Source: Caldicellulosiruptor acetigenus (GTDB taxonomy: Bacteria > Bacillota > Thermoanaerobacteria > Caldicellulosiruptorales > Caldicellulosiruptoraceae). Taken from it: a stretch of 64,000 bases of DNA. The notes beneath the pieces were generated by a model. It was not told the DNA's origin. It ran no database searches and was given only the letters and a program-made list of their open reading frames with translations. The DNA lies in assembly GCF_026914305.1 (NCBI RefSeq), contig NZ_CP113866.1:248001-312000 (forward strand). The letters run 5' to 3'. The position numbers were made by a program, and so were the translations under genes. Each line of letters starts with the position of its first letter. Within the stretch, counting starts at the first letter, position 1. Shown in pieces: positions 26,550 to 36,290 of this stretch.

Positions 26550-27785
26550 TTATTTAAAAAATGCAACAGGGTGGATTTTATTGTGCAAAGCAATCTCGCA
26601 AGGCAAATCTGGCTTTGTTAAAAGCACTGCGGGCAGTACTGACGTGTGCCCAAATCTTTTTCTTATTCTATCAATTGTTTTTTCAAGCTGTTCTAATTTG
26701 AATTTTTTCAAGCTGTCAAACTCAAGCTGGTAAAAAGAGTTTGCACAAACAAGATCTAAGCCTCTGACTCCAAGTGAACGGATATTACTTTTAAAGCTCC
26801 AATTTTTTTTGAATATCTCAAAAGCTTTTTGAGCTATCTCTCTTGCTAAAAAAGTGGGGGTTTGGAGTTTTTCCTGCCTTGTGATTGCAAAAAGAGAGTT
26901 ATCTCTTATCCAAACTTGAATGGTAAAACATTTTAAACACTGCTGACGAAGCCTCTGCGCAACAGACTCAGAAAGCATTCGAATAACATATTCTGCGTCT
27001 TCATAGGAAGTCAAATCTCTCGGTAGCGTTATACTGTTGCCAATTCCTTTGATGTTGTCTTCAAAAAGTGGGGGAATAACTGGGGTTGTGTCAAGCCCGT
27101 TTGCAAATATCCAGAGCACCTCACCCCATTTGCCAAGGATTCTTTTAAGATATTCAGGTGAGCTTTTGGCTATATCACCTATTGTGTAAATTGCTCTTGA
27201 GCTTAACTTTTTTTCTGTTGCGCTACCGACATACAAAAGGTCTTTTGCAGGCAGTGGCCAGACAATTTGTTTAAAGTTTTCTTTTGTGATAACTGTTACA
27301 GCATCGGGCTTTTTATAGTCGCTTCCAAGCTTTGCAAACACCTTGTTAAAGGATACTCCAACAGATACCGTCAAACCAAGCTCACTTTTTATTCTTTCTT
27401 TGATTTCATAAGCAATCTTTCTGCCACTTCCTAAAATACCTGTAGATTGAGTTACATCAAGCCAACACTCATCAATCCCAAATGGTTCTATCAAATCTGT
27501 ATACTCAGAGTATATTCTTTGTGCAAGTTTTGAAAAACGTATATAAAGAGGGAAATTGGGTTTTAGGATAACAAGGTTTGGACATTTTTTAAGTGCCTGC
27601 CATATAACTTCACCTGTTTGAATACCGTATGATTTTGCAATCTGTTTTTTTGCAAGAACTATCCCATGCCGAAGCTCACTTTCACCGCAAACAGCAACAG
27701 GCTTGTTTCTCAGCTCAGGACGATAAAGACACTCAACAGACGCATAGAAGTTATTAAGGTCACAGTGCAAAATCACCCTGCCCAC
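26550..27785 (-). CDS. dinB: DNA polymerase IV, Y family
   Basis: The 411-residue enzyme performs translesion synthesis. Palm motifs CDLNNFYASVE (Asp9) and FGIDECWLD (Asp105, Glu106) supply the metal ligands; the fingers, the thumb with GIGNSITLPRD, and the little-finger domain to about residue 370 are present. The final LPAVLLTKPD... stretch lacks an obvious beta-clamp motif. Full length. The small conserved gene downstream may belong to the same unit. Confidence 0.93.
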   Translation of the reverse strand: MGRVILHCDLNNFYASVECLYRPELRNKPVAVCGESELRHGIVLAKKQIAKSYGIQTGEVIWQALKKCPNLVILKPNFPLYIRFSKLAQRIYSEYTDLIEPFGIDECWLDVTQSTGILGSGRKIAYEIKERIKSELGLTVSVGVSFNKVFAKLGSDYKKPDAVTVITKENFKQIVWPLPAKDLLYVGSATEKKLSSRAIYTIGDIAKSSPEYLKRILGKWGEVLWIFANGLDTTPVIPPLFEDNIKGIGNSITLPRDLTSYEDAEYVIRMLSESVAQRLRQQCLKCFTIQVWIRDNSLFAITRQEKLQTPTFLAREIAQKAFEIFKKNWSFKSNIRSLGVRGLDLVCANSFYQLEFDSLKKFKLEQLEKTIDRIRKRFGHTSVLPAVLLTKPDLPCEIALHNKIHPVAFFK

Positions 27786-27993
27786 TTTTTCTCACCTATA
27801 GAACATAAGTTTGTATATACATATTATATCACCGAAAATTTGTTTGGTAAATAGAAATATTAGGTAGAGATTCTGTGCTACTAAGAATTGATAAAAAGAA
27901 AAAGCTGAAATAATTATATTGTAATTGGCAACATATAATTGATATAATTAAAATGCAAAAGAAAATAATTAGTGGAAAAAAGGGGGATTATTT

Positions 27994-28314
27994 ATGGCAA
28001 AGAAGTTATTGTTATTTTTATTAATAACCTTACTTAGTGTTACACTGGTTGTTGTTTTTGGAATAAAGTTATTTAGAACGTATCATTCAACTCCAGAAAA
28101 AGCCATTAAGTTTTACATCTCAATAAGAAATGGGCCTTGGGCTGCAAATAGAGTAACTATCACAGAAGGGAGCTATTATGACAAAAAATATGGGCAGCAG
28201 TATGTGGTTGAAGGATACAAAGATAGGCAGACAGGAATGGAAGTAAGGTTTTTCTATCTCAAAAAAAATGAAAATGGCTTGTGGGAAGTGACTTCAGCCG
28301 GGACAGGGCCATAA
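27994..28314 (+). CDS. Small exported or membrane-anchored protein, unknown
   Basis: The 106-residue protein has one N-terminal hydrophobic segment (residues 4-24) and a mixed alpha/beta remainder with STPEKAIKFY and a C-terminal EVTSAG. It resembles short lipoprotein-like or DUF4829-type secreted proteins but has no cysteine lipobox, and I do not recognise it with confidence. ATG start after AGGGGG. TTGTAA (27919-27924) and TATAAT (27943-27948) with 18 bases between make a likely promoter. Separate from the export operon downstream by 200 bases. Confidence 0.7.
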   Translation: MAKKLLLFLLITLLSVTLVVVFGIKLFRTYHSTPEKAIKFYISIRNGPWAANRVTITEGSYYDKKYGQQYVVEGYKDRQTGMEVRFFYLKKNENGLWEVTSAGTGP

Positions 28315-28393
28315 ATAAAATCAAGGTAGGAGCAAATAAGGCAAGTTTAAATCCAAAATAATTCCTAAGTAGAGGCTATATTACAAAAATTTC

Positions 28394-28422
28394 TTGCCAC
28401 AAACAAAAACTTAAAGTATAAT
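28394..28422 (+). promoter_or_regulatory. Promoter of the Yip1-adaptor-permease operon
   Basis: TTGCCA (28394-28399), 17-base spacer, TATAAT (28417-28422). Confidence 0.6.
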
Positions 28423-28520
28423 ATTTACAGTAAGTTTATGATTGCTCAGAGATGGAATTGGTGCGAGGGTGTAAGGTTTTTATTGTGTATCAAAAAAATC
28501 TCAAGGGGGAGCTTTGAAAG

Positions 28521-29183
28521 ATGGAATACTTAAAACCTTCAAATCTTCTAAATCTTATCGTATCACCAACAAAAGTGTTTCGGAAGGTAAAAGAAAAGCC
28601 GGATTTCTTAATTTTAGTATTTTTGATACCGGTGATAGCAGCACTTACTACCTTGTTTATGCCAAAAGTGTCCGAAGAAGCTTTGTTAGAGTATGTGAAA
28701 AGAACAGTTGAAGACCCTCAAGTACAAGAGGCGACCTTAAAAACTTTAAAACTTACAAAATCGCCTATCTTTTTGGCAGGGACTGCGTTTGTAAATACCC
28801 TTATTTCGTTTTTTGTTGCTTCGTTTGTCTTGCTCATAATTGTAAGGCTTGCAGGCGGTGAGATTGACTACAAAAGAGCACTTACAATTGTAGCAGTTGC
28901 AAACCTTGTGATGATTCCATATTACATCTTCTATGTAATATATGCCAGGGTTACAAATTTAAACATTTTGGACATTCACATGGACTTCAAGTATTTTATA
29001 AGAACATACCTGCATGTGTTTGCTATCTGGCGGTATGTACTAATTGGTGTTGGAGTGTTTGCTGCCTGTGAACTTAACAAAGCAAAAAGTGCAATTGTTA
29101 CAGCTGTCTATACTCTAATTACACTTATAATGCCAATTATTTCAATGTTTACACAAAACTTTATGAAGTTTGGTGGTAGATAG
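28521..29183 (+). CDS. Yip1 domain membrane protein (YknW-like)
   Basis: The 220-residue protein has five or six membrane segments and the Yip1 family start (LLNLIVSPTKVFRKVKEKP, residues 9-27). In Bacillus subtilis YknW is a Yip1 protein encoded with the YknXYZ exporter that protects against the SdpC killing factor. Here too it heads an operon with an adaptor and a MacB-type permease, so a YknW-like assembly role is likely (inference from context). ATG start after AAGGGGGAG. Confidence 0.8.
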   Translation: MEYLKPSNLLNLIVSPTKVFRKVKEKPDFLILVFLIPVIAALTTLFMPKVSEEALLEYVKRTVEDPQVQEATLKTLKLTKSPIFLAGTAFVNTLISFFVASFVLLIIVRLAGGEIDYKRALTIVAVANLVMIPYYIFYVIYARVTNLNILDIHMDFKYFIRTYLHVFAIWRYVLIGVGVFAACELNKAKSAIVTAVYTLITLIMPIISMFTQNFMKFGGR

Positions 29184-29202
29184 AAAAGGAGAGTATTTTC
29201 AC

Positions 29203-30849
29203 ATGCAAGATGCTGCAAAAGGTCTAAAAAACTGGCAAAAAGCAGTAATTATAGTTTTACTTATCTCAGTGGGCTTTATTTTAACATTTGTTTTAACAAT
29301 GCCATCTGGAAGCAAAAAGAACATTTCATCTAAGCCAAAGACTGCAAAGGTACAAAAGATTTCTTTAAAGCAAACACTTTTGGTATCTGGTACTGTGCAA
29401 AGCAGCAGCACAAGAAATGTTATATCAAAGACAAATGGCACTTTAGAAAAAGTTTTTGTCAAAAACGGGCAGTATGTCAAAAAAGGCGATGTAATTGCCA
29501 AGGTAGATGAAACTCAGGCAGCTTATAAGATAGAGTCTTTGAAAAGACAGCTTTCAGAACTTGAACTTCAAAGGGAAAGTTTAGAAAGGCAGCTTCAAAA
29601 CTTTACTTTAAAATCTCCGCAGGAGGGGTTTGTACAAAACCTTGCAACAAGTGAAGGTGTGCTTGTCAGTCAAGGAATGCAGATAATGACTATTGTTGAC
29701 GACTCAAGGATGAAGCTTACTGTGCAGCTTCCTGCCTGGTGTTATGAAAAAGTAAAAAAGGGGCAGAAGGCAGAGGTTGTGGTATCTGACCTTATGGACA
29801 AGGTCGATGGTGTTGTTCAGAGCATCGGCAGCAAAATATACAAAAATCAGGATGGAGCAATGGTGTTTGATGCAAAGGTGGTAGTTTCAAACAAAAACGG
29901 AAGCTTGGCTGAAGGTATGAGGGCAAGTGTAAGCTTTCTGCTTTCAAACGGTGAGAAAGTAACATCGCTTAGCGAAGGCATTTTAGAAGTATTTTCAAAA
30001 AAGAGCATTGTAAGCCCTGTTTCTGGCAGAATAGAAAAGGTTTTTGTTGAAAATGGGCAGAAGGTAAAAACTGGTGATTTGCTTTTGAAATTTTCGGTAG
30101 ATGATATTGAGATGCAGATAAAGCAGGTTGATTTGAAGATAGAAGATATAAAATCCCAGATAAAAGCAGCCGAAGAGGATTTGAAAAACTACAAAGTTTT
30201 AGCACCGATTGATGGCAAAATAGCTGATTTGAATCTGCAAGAAGGAGATGTAGTTGCACCTGGTCAGATGATATGTTCAGTGTATGACCCGAAACACCTT
30301 GTGCTAAGTGCTCAGGTGGAAGAGCTTGACATTTTGAAGGTAAAGCCAGGACAGAAGGTTAACATAAAGCTTGATGCAGTGGGAAGCACAAAAGATAAGC
30401 CCATAGAAGGGTATGTTACGGAAATTTCTGAAAAGGCTCAGCCAGAGGGCAGCAGCATCTCAAAGTTTGTTGTTAAGATAGAATTTGAAAATAACAATAG
30501 TATAAAAATTGGGATGCATGCGGAGGCAGAGATTATCTTAAAGTCCAAGAAAGCTGCACTGGTTGTGCCGGTTGAAGCAGTTCACAAAGAAGATGGAAAA
30601 TATTATGTGTATGTTTATACACAACAAAAGTCTAAAACTTCTGAGAAAAACAAAGAACAAAAAACCAGTCAGAAAACAGACGAATACGGGCTTGACAGCT
30701 CTTACTATAAAGATTCTGAAAAAAGACAGGTCAAACTTGGCATGACAACTGAGAAGTACGCAGAAATCTTAGATGGTCTCAAAGAAGGCGAAGAAGTGGT
30801 ACTTCCAAAGTTTGATAGTGAAAAACAGGGTCAAAGTCTTTTCTATTAA
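29203..30849 (+). CDS. Efflux adaptor (HlyD/MFP family) with duplicated lipoyl-barrel modules
   Basis: The 548-residue membrane-fusion protein has an N-terminal anchor (about residues 12-36) and then two successive hairpin/lipoyl units: residues 60-170 ([20 protein letters not shown] ... [12 protein letters not shown]) and 260-370 ([20 protein letters not shown] ... [12 protein letters not shown]), each with a coiled-coil segment. Beta-barrel and membrane-proximal domains follow. One unit is the norm for YknX-like proteins, so this is a tandem duplication. Start ATG 29203 after AAAGGAGAG; an earlier start at 29170 lacks a site. It should bridge the permease to the outside. Confidence 0.88.
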   Translation: MQDAAKGLKNWQKAVIIVLLISVGFILTFVLTMPSGSKKNISSKPKTAKVQKISLKQTLLVSGTVQSSSTRNVISKTNGTLEKVFVKNGQYVKKGDVIAKVDETQAAYKIESLKRQLSELELQRESLERQLQNFTLKSPQEGFVQNLATSEGVLVSQGMQIMTIVDDSRMKLTVQLPAWCYEKVKKGQKAEVVVSDLMDKVDGVVQSIGSKIYKNQDGAMVFDAKVVVSNKNGSLAEGMRASVSFLLSNGEKVTSLSEGILEVFSKKSIVSPVSGRIEKVFVENGQKVKTGDLLLKFSVDDIEMQIKQVDLKIEDIKSQIKAAEEDLKNYKVLAPIDGKIADLNLQEGDVVAPGQMICSVYDPKHLVLSAQVEELDILKVKPGQKVNIKLDAVGSTKDKPIEGYVTEISEKAQPEGSSISKFVVKIEFENNNSIKIGMHAEAEIILKSKKAALVVPVEAVHKEDGKYYVYVYTQQKSKTSEKNKEQKTSQKTDEYGLDSSYYKDSEKRQVKLGMTTEKYAEILDGLKEGEEVVLPKFDSEKQGQSLFY

Positions 30850-30868
30850 AAGGGGAAGATGTTGCGAA

Positions 30869-32056
30869 ATGGAGAAATTTCTGCTTTCTTGCAAGATGGC
30901 AATCCAGAGCATTTTTCTAAACAGGCTGAGGTCATTTCTAACGCTTCTTGGTGTTGTCATAGGAGTTGGAGCGGTGGTTGCAGCTGTGGGGCTTGCTGAG
31001 GGCACCACAGCTGGTATTACAAAAGAGATAGAAAAGCTTGGTACAAACCTTGTGTATGTTCTTATAAATCCAGCTTCAAAGAGCGAAGATGTGTCGGTTG
31101 ACGAATTTTTAGAGTTTGCAAGGAAAAATAACGATGTTATTTTAGGTGTGAGCCCCTTTGTCCAGTATCCTGCCGAAGCACTTTTCAGAGGTAAAAAAGA
31201 GGAGTGCCAGATTATTGGTGCAACAGCAGAGTACATGATGATAGAAAACCTTGCGCTTTCAAAAGGAAGGTTCATAAGTCCTGTAGACAGTGATTTTAGA
31301 CAAAAGGTGGCAGTGATAGGTTCAAGGATACAAAAAAAGCTCTTTGATAGTCAAAATCCTGTGGAGCAAGAGATAAACGTAAATGGTCAGGTTTTCAAGG
31401 TGGTTGGAGTTTTAAAAGAAAAACAGGGCGGAAGGGACAACACGGTCGACGACAGCGTCATAGTGCCCTTATTTGCCTTAAACAGCATATCCACAGGCGA
31501 GCATGCGTTTGTAAAAAATTTTTTGGTGCGCACAGTTTCTGCTGATAAGAACAATGAAGTTAAAAAGAGAATAAAAGGGTATTTGAGCAATATTGTAAAA
31601 AAGGAAGAAAACTACTCAGTCTATGATATGTCTGAGCTTATGTCAACGCTCAATCAAATAACATATCTTTTGATGATAATACTTGGCGGTATTGCTACAA
31701 TCTCTCTTGTAGTTGGTGGTATTGGAATTATGAATATTATGCTTGTGTCTGTAACAGAAAGAACAAGAGAGATTGGGATTAGAAAGGCAATTGGTGCAAA
31801 GAGAAGTGATATCAGAGTACAGTTTCTCATAGAGTCGATGGTCATAACAGGTGTTGGTGGCATAATTGGGATTTTGCTTGGATTTTTTATAATTGCAGTG
31901 GGGATTTCAAGAATTCCTGGAGTTGAGGCTGTGTATTCGCTAAAGTGGGCTTTTATGGCTTTTGGAATTTCAGTTTTGATAGGAGTTATTTTTGGGATGC
32001 TTCCAGCTGAAAAGGCAGCGCGTTTAAATCCTATTGAGGCGCTAAGATATGAATAA
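30869..32056 (+). CDS. MacB/YknZ type ABC transporter permease
   Basis: The 395-residue protein has the MacB layout: N-terminal membrane helix (about residues 18-40) after [20 protein letters not shown], an extracytoplasmic MacB_PCD domain (about 45-240) and a three-helix FtsX domain with [19 protein letters not shown], the cytosolic coupling segment. Such permeases act with a LolD/YknY-type ATPase, but none is encoded next to it. Start ATG 30869, 13 bases after an AGGGG site; the longer frame reaches into the adaptor gene and is rejected. Confidence 0.88.
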   Translation: MEKFLLSCKMAIQSIFLNRLRSFLTLLGVVIGVGAVVAAVGLAEGTTAGITKEIEKLGTNLVYVLINPASKSEDVSVDEFLEFARKNNDVILGVSPFVQYPAEALFRGKKEECQIIGATAEYMMIENLALSKGRFISPVDSDFRQKVAVIGSRIQKKLFDSQNPVEQEINVNGQVFKVVGVLKEKQGGRDNTVDDSVIVPLFALNSISTGEHAFVKNFLVRTVSADKNNEVKKRIKGYLSNIVKKEENYSVYDMSELMSTLNQITYLLMIILGGIATISLVVGGIGIMNIMLVSVTERTREIGIRKAIGAKRSDIRVQFLIESMVITGVGGIIGILLGFFIIAVGISRIPGVEAVYSLKWAFMAFGISVLIGVIFGMLPAEKAARLNPIEALRYE

Positions 32057-32076
32057 AGAGTTGGAGGCAGATAAAA

Positions 32077-32769
32077 ATGAAAAGAAGTAAAATTTTGATT
32101 GCAGGGATATGTAGCCTGGCAGTTTTGATTGGCATTGTAGTAGTAGGGTGGTCTTTGGCGTCCAAAAAAGAGCTGCCAAAAGATGTTGTGGCAGTTGTAA
32201 ATGGTCACAAGATTTACAAAAAGGATTTGGATATGGCATATAGTCTTGAAGAGCTAAGATATGAAAATGCAAAAGTATCCTTTGAAGAGCTAAAAAAGAA
32301 GTATGGAGCTGATGCGGCAAAAGAGCTTGAAGGAAGCTTGCGCAAAAAGACCAGGCAGGAGATATTAGACGAGATGATAGAATGGCTTGTTTTGTACGAT
32401 GAGGCAAAGAAGGAAGGATGTGAAGTTTCACTTGATGAGGCAAAAGCTTACTATAATAAAACTCAAAAAATGATACAGGATGTTCTTTCTGGCAAGTTAT
32501 CAACAGGTGAGATGAATAATACACAAAGAGCAATAGAGCTGATAAATTCTTTTGTAAAAAAACAGGGAATATCAGAAAAAGAGCATGAAGAAATGGTAAT
32601 AAAAGAGTGTCAAATGCTACTTTCAATCCAAAAATACCTGCAAGAAAAAGAGAAACAATACAAGAATAAGCATCCTAATGCGACTTTAGTAGAGGTTGAA
32701 GATTATCTTAAAAGTTTGAGAGTTAATCTAAAAAAGAAGGCAGAGATTATAGTTAATAAGAACATCTAA
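32077..32769 (+). CDS. SurA N-terminal-like membrane-anchored chaperone
   Basis: The 230-residue protein has an N-terminal membrane segment (7-28), then VAVVNGHKIYKKDLDMAYS, the start of the SurA_N/PrsA chaperone fold, and long charged helices. No parvulin rotamase domain is present. It could help fold or deliver a secreted substrate for the export operon it closes (20 bases after the permease); this is inference. ATG start after a GGAGG site. Confidence 0.75.
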   Translation: MKRSKILIAGICSLAVLIGIVVVGWSLASKKELPKDVVAVVNGHKIYKKDLDMAYSLEELRYENAKVSFEELKKKYGADAAKELEGSLRKKTRQEILDEMIEWLVLYDEAKKEGCEVSLDEAKAYYNKTQKMIQDVLSGKLSTGEMNNTQRAIELINSFVKKQGISEKEHEEMVIKECQMLLSIQKYLQEKEKQYKNKHPNATLVEVEDYLKSLRVNLKKKAEIIVNKNI

Positions 32770-32790
32770 TAAATAAGAGCAAAAAATAAT

Positions 32791-32848
32791 AGAGGCAAGG
32801 CAGCAAACTGGGAGACTCCCAATTTAAGAAGCCTTGCCTCTTTATTTT
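32791..32848. terminator. Bidirectional terminator between export operon and sufCB
   Basis: AGAGGCAAGGC (32791-32801) pairs perfectly with GCCTTGCCTCT (32831-32841), enclosing a small TGGGAGACTCCCA hairpin; T-rich on both sides. Confidence 0.85.
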
Positions 32849-34098
32849 TACATATTCTCCTCCTGCGTCTGCAAAATAAGCTCCTGAATATAATTTTCAA
32901 GCTGTTTTGGAAGCCCAAGTATTTTTACATCCATAAACCCTTGGGTTATAAGAGATATCGCCTCGTCTTTTGAAAGTCCTCTGCTCATTAGGTATTCTAT
33001 CTCTTCTTCGGCAATAGGACCGATTGCAGCTTCATGTGAAAGATGGCTTTGCGGTGCGCCTTGGGAAAGTAGCTCCGGTACAGCATACATCATGCCATCA
33101 CTTGATAAAAGTATTCCGCGGCAGTCAAGGTGCGCTTTTGAGAGGTTCTGACGAGCCTCTAAAATTCCGCGCGAGTATATCTTTGCACTGTCCTTTACAA
33201 TTGCTCTTGATATTGCCTGGCCGCTTGAGTTTTCACCTTCCAATATTATATGTGAGCCCATGTCAATCTCAGAGTCTTTTAGCCCATACAAAAGTGAGTT
33301 GAACGATGCAACCGAGTTTTTACCTTTCAAGATTGCAATGGGAAACGACTGTATGGATTTCACAGGTTTTAAAAGGACATAGTTTGAAACAAACACAGCA
33401 TCATCCTCAACAACCGTCACCCCGCGGGGTCTGACATAAAAATCTTCTGCCCAGTTGTGAACCATTGTAAAGGTGAGCCTGCTTCCCTTTTCAAGGTAAA
33501 ACTCAGAAATTCCAATGTGAAGCCCTTCCTTTACCTTTGGTGCTGTTGCACATCCGTTTATAATCTGAACCTCTGCACCTTCTTCCAAGATGACAATATT
33601 GTGCACGTTTTGTATCCTTGCATTTTCCTGCAAAAGCAAGCATGCCTGTATTGGCTTTTCAACCTTCTGTCCTTTGAACACTCTTATAAAATACCCGTGG
33701 GCAGGGTGTGTTGCAGAAAATGCTGTGTATTTGTCTCTGTCAGGTTTTACTGCTTTCCAGAAATACTTTTCGCAAACCTCTGGATACTTTTCCAAAGCTT
33801 CATTTATATCCAGAATCTCAAGCTGGCCCTGGTACCTTTGCTGGAGCCGTCTGTATACAACAGAGTGGTCAAGCTGCAAGAAACTTCCCGAGCGACCTTC
33901 TTCTGATACCTCTATTCCAGCATTTAGGATTGTCTTTTGAATCTCTTCTGGAAGTTTAGAGAGCTCTGAAATCTGGTCTTTTTCCTCTGCCTCTTCAAAC
34001 TGGGAAAGGTCAATGTCTGTACCATAAGCTGCTTTTTTATTTAAAGCTGACTTTGCAAGCTCCAAAATCTTTTCATCTATATAGTGTCTTGCAGACAA
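32848..34098 (-). CDS. sufB: SufB/SufD-type iron-sulfur scaffold protein
   Basis: The 416-residue protein has the SufB/D beta-helix core, with SRGILEARQNLSKAHLDCRGILLS placing a cysteine where SufB scaffolds have their functional one, and the C-terminal helical motif LSHEAAIGPIAEEEIEYLMSRG. It builds Fe-S clusters with SufC. Only sufC and this gene are present, with no sufS, sufU or second SufB/D paralogue. This is the two-gene form described as the minimal SUF-like (SMS) system in anaerobes. The start overlaps sufC by 22 bases, indicating translational coupling. Confidence 0.88.
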   Translation of the reverse strand: MSARHYIDEKILELAKSALNKKAAYGTDIDLSQFEEAEEKDQISELSKLPEEIQKTILNAGIEVSEEGRSGSFLQLDHSVVYRRLQQRYQGQLEILDINEALEKYPEVCEKYFWKAVKPDRDKYTAFSATHPAHGYFIRVFKGQKVEKPIQACLLLQENARIQNVHNIVILEEGAEVQIINGCATAPKVKEGLHIGISEFYLEKGSRLTFTMVHNWAEDFYVRPRGVTVVEDDAVFVSNYVLLKPVKSIQSFPIAILKGKNSVASFNSLLYGLKDSEIDMGSHIILEGENSSGQAISRAIVKDSAKIYSRGILEARQNLSKAHLDCRGILLSSDGMMYAVPELLSQGAPQSHLSHEAAIGPIAEEEIEYLMSRGLSKDEAISLITQGFMDVKILGLPKQLENYIQELILQTQEENM

Positions 34099-34817
34099 TT
34101 TTCACACCTCCCAAACCCGTTTTGTCTAATCTCTTCAAAGAGGTCTTCTGCAGAACCTGAGCATACAAGCTTTCCATCCATCAGAATGTGCCCTTTGTCT
34201 GCATTGACATACTCCAAAATATACCCGGTGTGTGTGACAATCAGGCCGGAGGTGTGTCGCTTCCTTACCTTTTCGCCTTTTAAAAGCTTTTTTATTACAT
34301 TTCCCAAAAGGGTTATGTTGTCAAGGTCAACACCAGACTCTGGTTCATCTAAAAGCACAAGGCTTGGTTTTTGACACAAAAGCTGCAAAAGCTCGGATCT
34401 TTTCATCTCGCCGCCAGAAAAACCATAGTTTACTTCCCTTGATAGATGCTCCTCTAAATTTAAAATTCTTGCATACTCTTGTATGTCAGCATCGGTATTT
34501 CTTATAGACTTTATTATCTCAGAAAGTTTTTGAAGCTCAACGCCTCTTATTGCCGGTGGTTTTTGGAACATCATTCCAATCCCAAGCTTTGCTCTCTCAT
34601 GCGTTGGCATGTATGTGATGTCGATGCCATTGAAAATTATCTTGCCTGACGTTATTTTGTATTTTGGAAGACCCATTATGCTCATCATGAGGGTTGTCTT
34701 TCCGCTTCCGTTCGGACCAAACAGAATGTGCGTCTCTCCATCCGGGATTGTGAGAGAGACGCCTTTTAAAATCTCTTTTGAGCCAACCTCAACGTGAAGG
34801 TCAATGATTTCAAGCAT
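34077..34817 (-). CDS. sufC: SufC ATPase of Fe-S cluster assembly
   Basis: The 246-residue ABC ATPase has Walker A GPNGSGKTT (residues 34-42), signature FSGGEMKRSELLQ, and Walker B LVLLDEPESGVD with the SufC-type DEPESG sequence. SufC dimerises and opens the SufB scaffold during cluster assembly. ATG start after AAGGAG. First gene of the sufCB pair; a reverse TATAAT near 34868-34873 is a plausible -10. Confidence 0.93.
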   Translation of the reverse strand: MLEIIDLHVEVGSKEILKGVSLTIPDGETHILFGPNGSGKTTLMMSIMGLPKYKITSGKIIFNGIDITYMPTHERAKLGIGMMFQKPPAIRGVELQKLSEIIKSIRNTDADIQEYARILNLEEHLSREVNYGFSGGEMKRSELLQLLCQKPSLVLLDEPESGVDLDNITLLGNVIKKLLKGEKVRKRHTSGLIVTHTGYILEYVNADKGHILMDGKLVCSGSAEDLFEEIRQNGFGRCENCLQDTI

Positions 34818-34988
34818 TTTTGCGACATCTCCTTGTCAAAATGGATTTGAAATCTTCTAACTTATTTATTATACCACCAAAATTGCATTTGCTAACAACA
34901 AAGATTTTACATAAAATTTAAATCAACTTAAGAAAATTGTGGTAAAATAATATCATAATTGATTTTTAAAAAGGGTGAATGTAAAAAA

Positions 34989-35315
34989 ATGAAATTAATT
35001 TTGGCCATTGTATCAGAAGTGGATAAAAACAAGGTAAACCTTGCACTTATTGAAAATGGCGTCCCTGCAACAATTATCTATTCAACAGGCGGATTTTTGA
35101 ACAGGGGCACTGTTACATTTATGATAGGTGCTGAAGATGACAAGCTTGACGAGGTAATTGATCTTATAAAAAAGAACGTGTCAGAAAGGAAAGAGGTTTC
35201 AAAATCTACTTTGCCAGCTGCTCTGCAGAGTCTGTTTTTTGTGAGCAAACAAAAGATTGAACAGGGCGGAGCGGTGATTTTTGTTTTGGACATTGAAAAC
35301 TTCTTGAAAGTTTGA
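34989..35315 (+). CDS. darA: Cyclic-di-AMP receptor DarA (PII-like)
   Basis: The 108-residue protein matches the DarA/YaaQ family: MKLILAIVSEVD at the start, the ligand-loop pattern STGGFLNRGTVTFMIGAEDD (residues 33-52) and the C-terminal GGAVIFVLDIENF. DarA trimers bind c-di-AMP, the osmolyte and wall-stress messenger, but no output partner is firmly known. Start ATG 34989 after AAGGGTG; the longer frame from 34959 includes that site. The flavoprotein that follows 58 bases later may share the transcript. Confidence 0.9.
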   Translation: MKLILAIVSEVDKNKVNLALIENGVPATIIYSTGGFLNRGTVTFMIGAEDDKLDEVIDLIKKNVSERKEVSKSTLPAALQSLFFVSKQKIEQGGAVIFVLDIENFLKV

Positions 35316-35373
35316 AATGATAGTTTTAAAATATACCCTGTATGGGTATAATAATATAGGGGTGAAGTTAAGG

Positions 35374-36246
35374 ATGATTTATGATTGTGCGGTGATTGGG
35401 GCAGGACCAGCAGGGCTATCTGCTGCTATAAATCTTGCTCAGACAAACAGAAGTGTTGTTGTGTTTACAACAAAAGAAGAAGATTCGAGTATCTACAGGG
35501 CACCTGAAGTGAACAACTATCTTGGGTTTCATGGTGTGTCCGGAAAAGAGCTTTTGCAGGCGTTTTATGATCATGCCAAAAAGATGGGTATTGAGATTGT
35601 GCACAAGAAGGTTATAAACTTCTACAAATCAGGTGACATTTTTACCATAAACGCAAACAACGAATTTTATGAGGCGTATTCTGTCATTTTAGCAATTGGC
35701 ACACCAAAGAAGACTTTGTTGGAAAATGAAGCTGAGTTTGTAGGTCGGGGAATTTCTTACTGTGCTGTTTGTGATGGGATGCTGTACAAGGGAAGAACCA
35801 TCGCGGTTATTGGAGAAGCTATTGAAGCTGAAGAAGAGGCTGAGTACTTGTCTGAGCTTGCAAAAAAACTGTACTATGTTCCACTTTATAAGAAGAATGA
35901 GTTTCATTTCAAAGACAATGTTGAGGTTATTTTGTCACGCCCAAAAAGTGTGTATGGGGAAGACTTTGTAAATGCATTAGAGCTTGAAGACAGAATATTG
36001 AATGTTGATGGAATATTTATAATAAGAAAGACAATGCCAGCAGACCAGCTAATTTACGGGCTTGAATTTACAGAAGACGGACACATAAAAGTTGACAGCA
36101 AGATGCAAACATCAATTGAAGGGCTTTTTGCAGCAGGAGACTGTACAGGACGTCCTTATCAGGTTGCAAAGGCTGTCGGTGAGGGTCAGATTGCCGGGCT
36201 TTCAGCCTCAACGTATGTGAAGATGGTAAAAGAAAAGCAAAAGTAA
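35374..36246 (+). CDS. Thioredoxin-reductase-like flavoprotein lacking NADPH motifs
   Basis: The 290-residue protein has the FAD motif GAGPAG (9-14), the redox pair CAVC (Cys130, Cys133) and the C-terminal FAD contact GLFAAGDC. The NADPH-binding loop, normally GGGDSA, reads GEAIEAEEEAEYL, and the HRRxxxR phosphate clamp reads PLYKKNEF. Both loss points match ferredoxin-dependent (FFTR) or donor-unknown (DDOR-type) thioredoxin reductases of clostridia, so ferredoxin may be the electron donor (inference). Start ATG 35374 after AGGGGTG; the 19-residue upstream extension is unlikely. No thioredoxin gene is adjacent. Confidence 0.8.
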   Translation: MIYDCAVIGAGPAGLSAAINLAQTNRSVVVFTTKEEDSSIYRAPEVNNYLGFHGVSGKELLQAFYDHAKKMGIEIVHKKVINFYKSGDIFTINANNEFYEAYSVILAIGTPKKTLLENEAEFVGRGISYCAVCDGMLYKGRTIAVIGEAIEAEEEAEYLSELAKKLYYVPLYKKNEFHFKDNVEVILSRPKSVYGEDFVNALELEDRILNVDGIFIIRKTMPADQLIYGLEFTEDGHIKVDSKMQTSIEGLFAAGDCTGRPYQVAKAVGEGQIAGLSASTYVKMVKEKQK

Positions 36247-36290
36247 AAAGGACTGATTCGGCGTTTGCCGATGAGGTCCTTTTTATCTTT
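36246..36290 (+). terminator. Terminator after the flavoprotein gene
   Basis: AAAAGGAC...GTCCTTTTT outer stem around a TTCGGC-GTTT-GCCGAT inner stem, followed by T-rich sequence. Confidence 0.75.
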
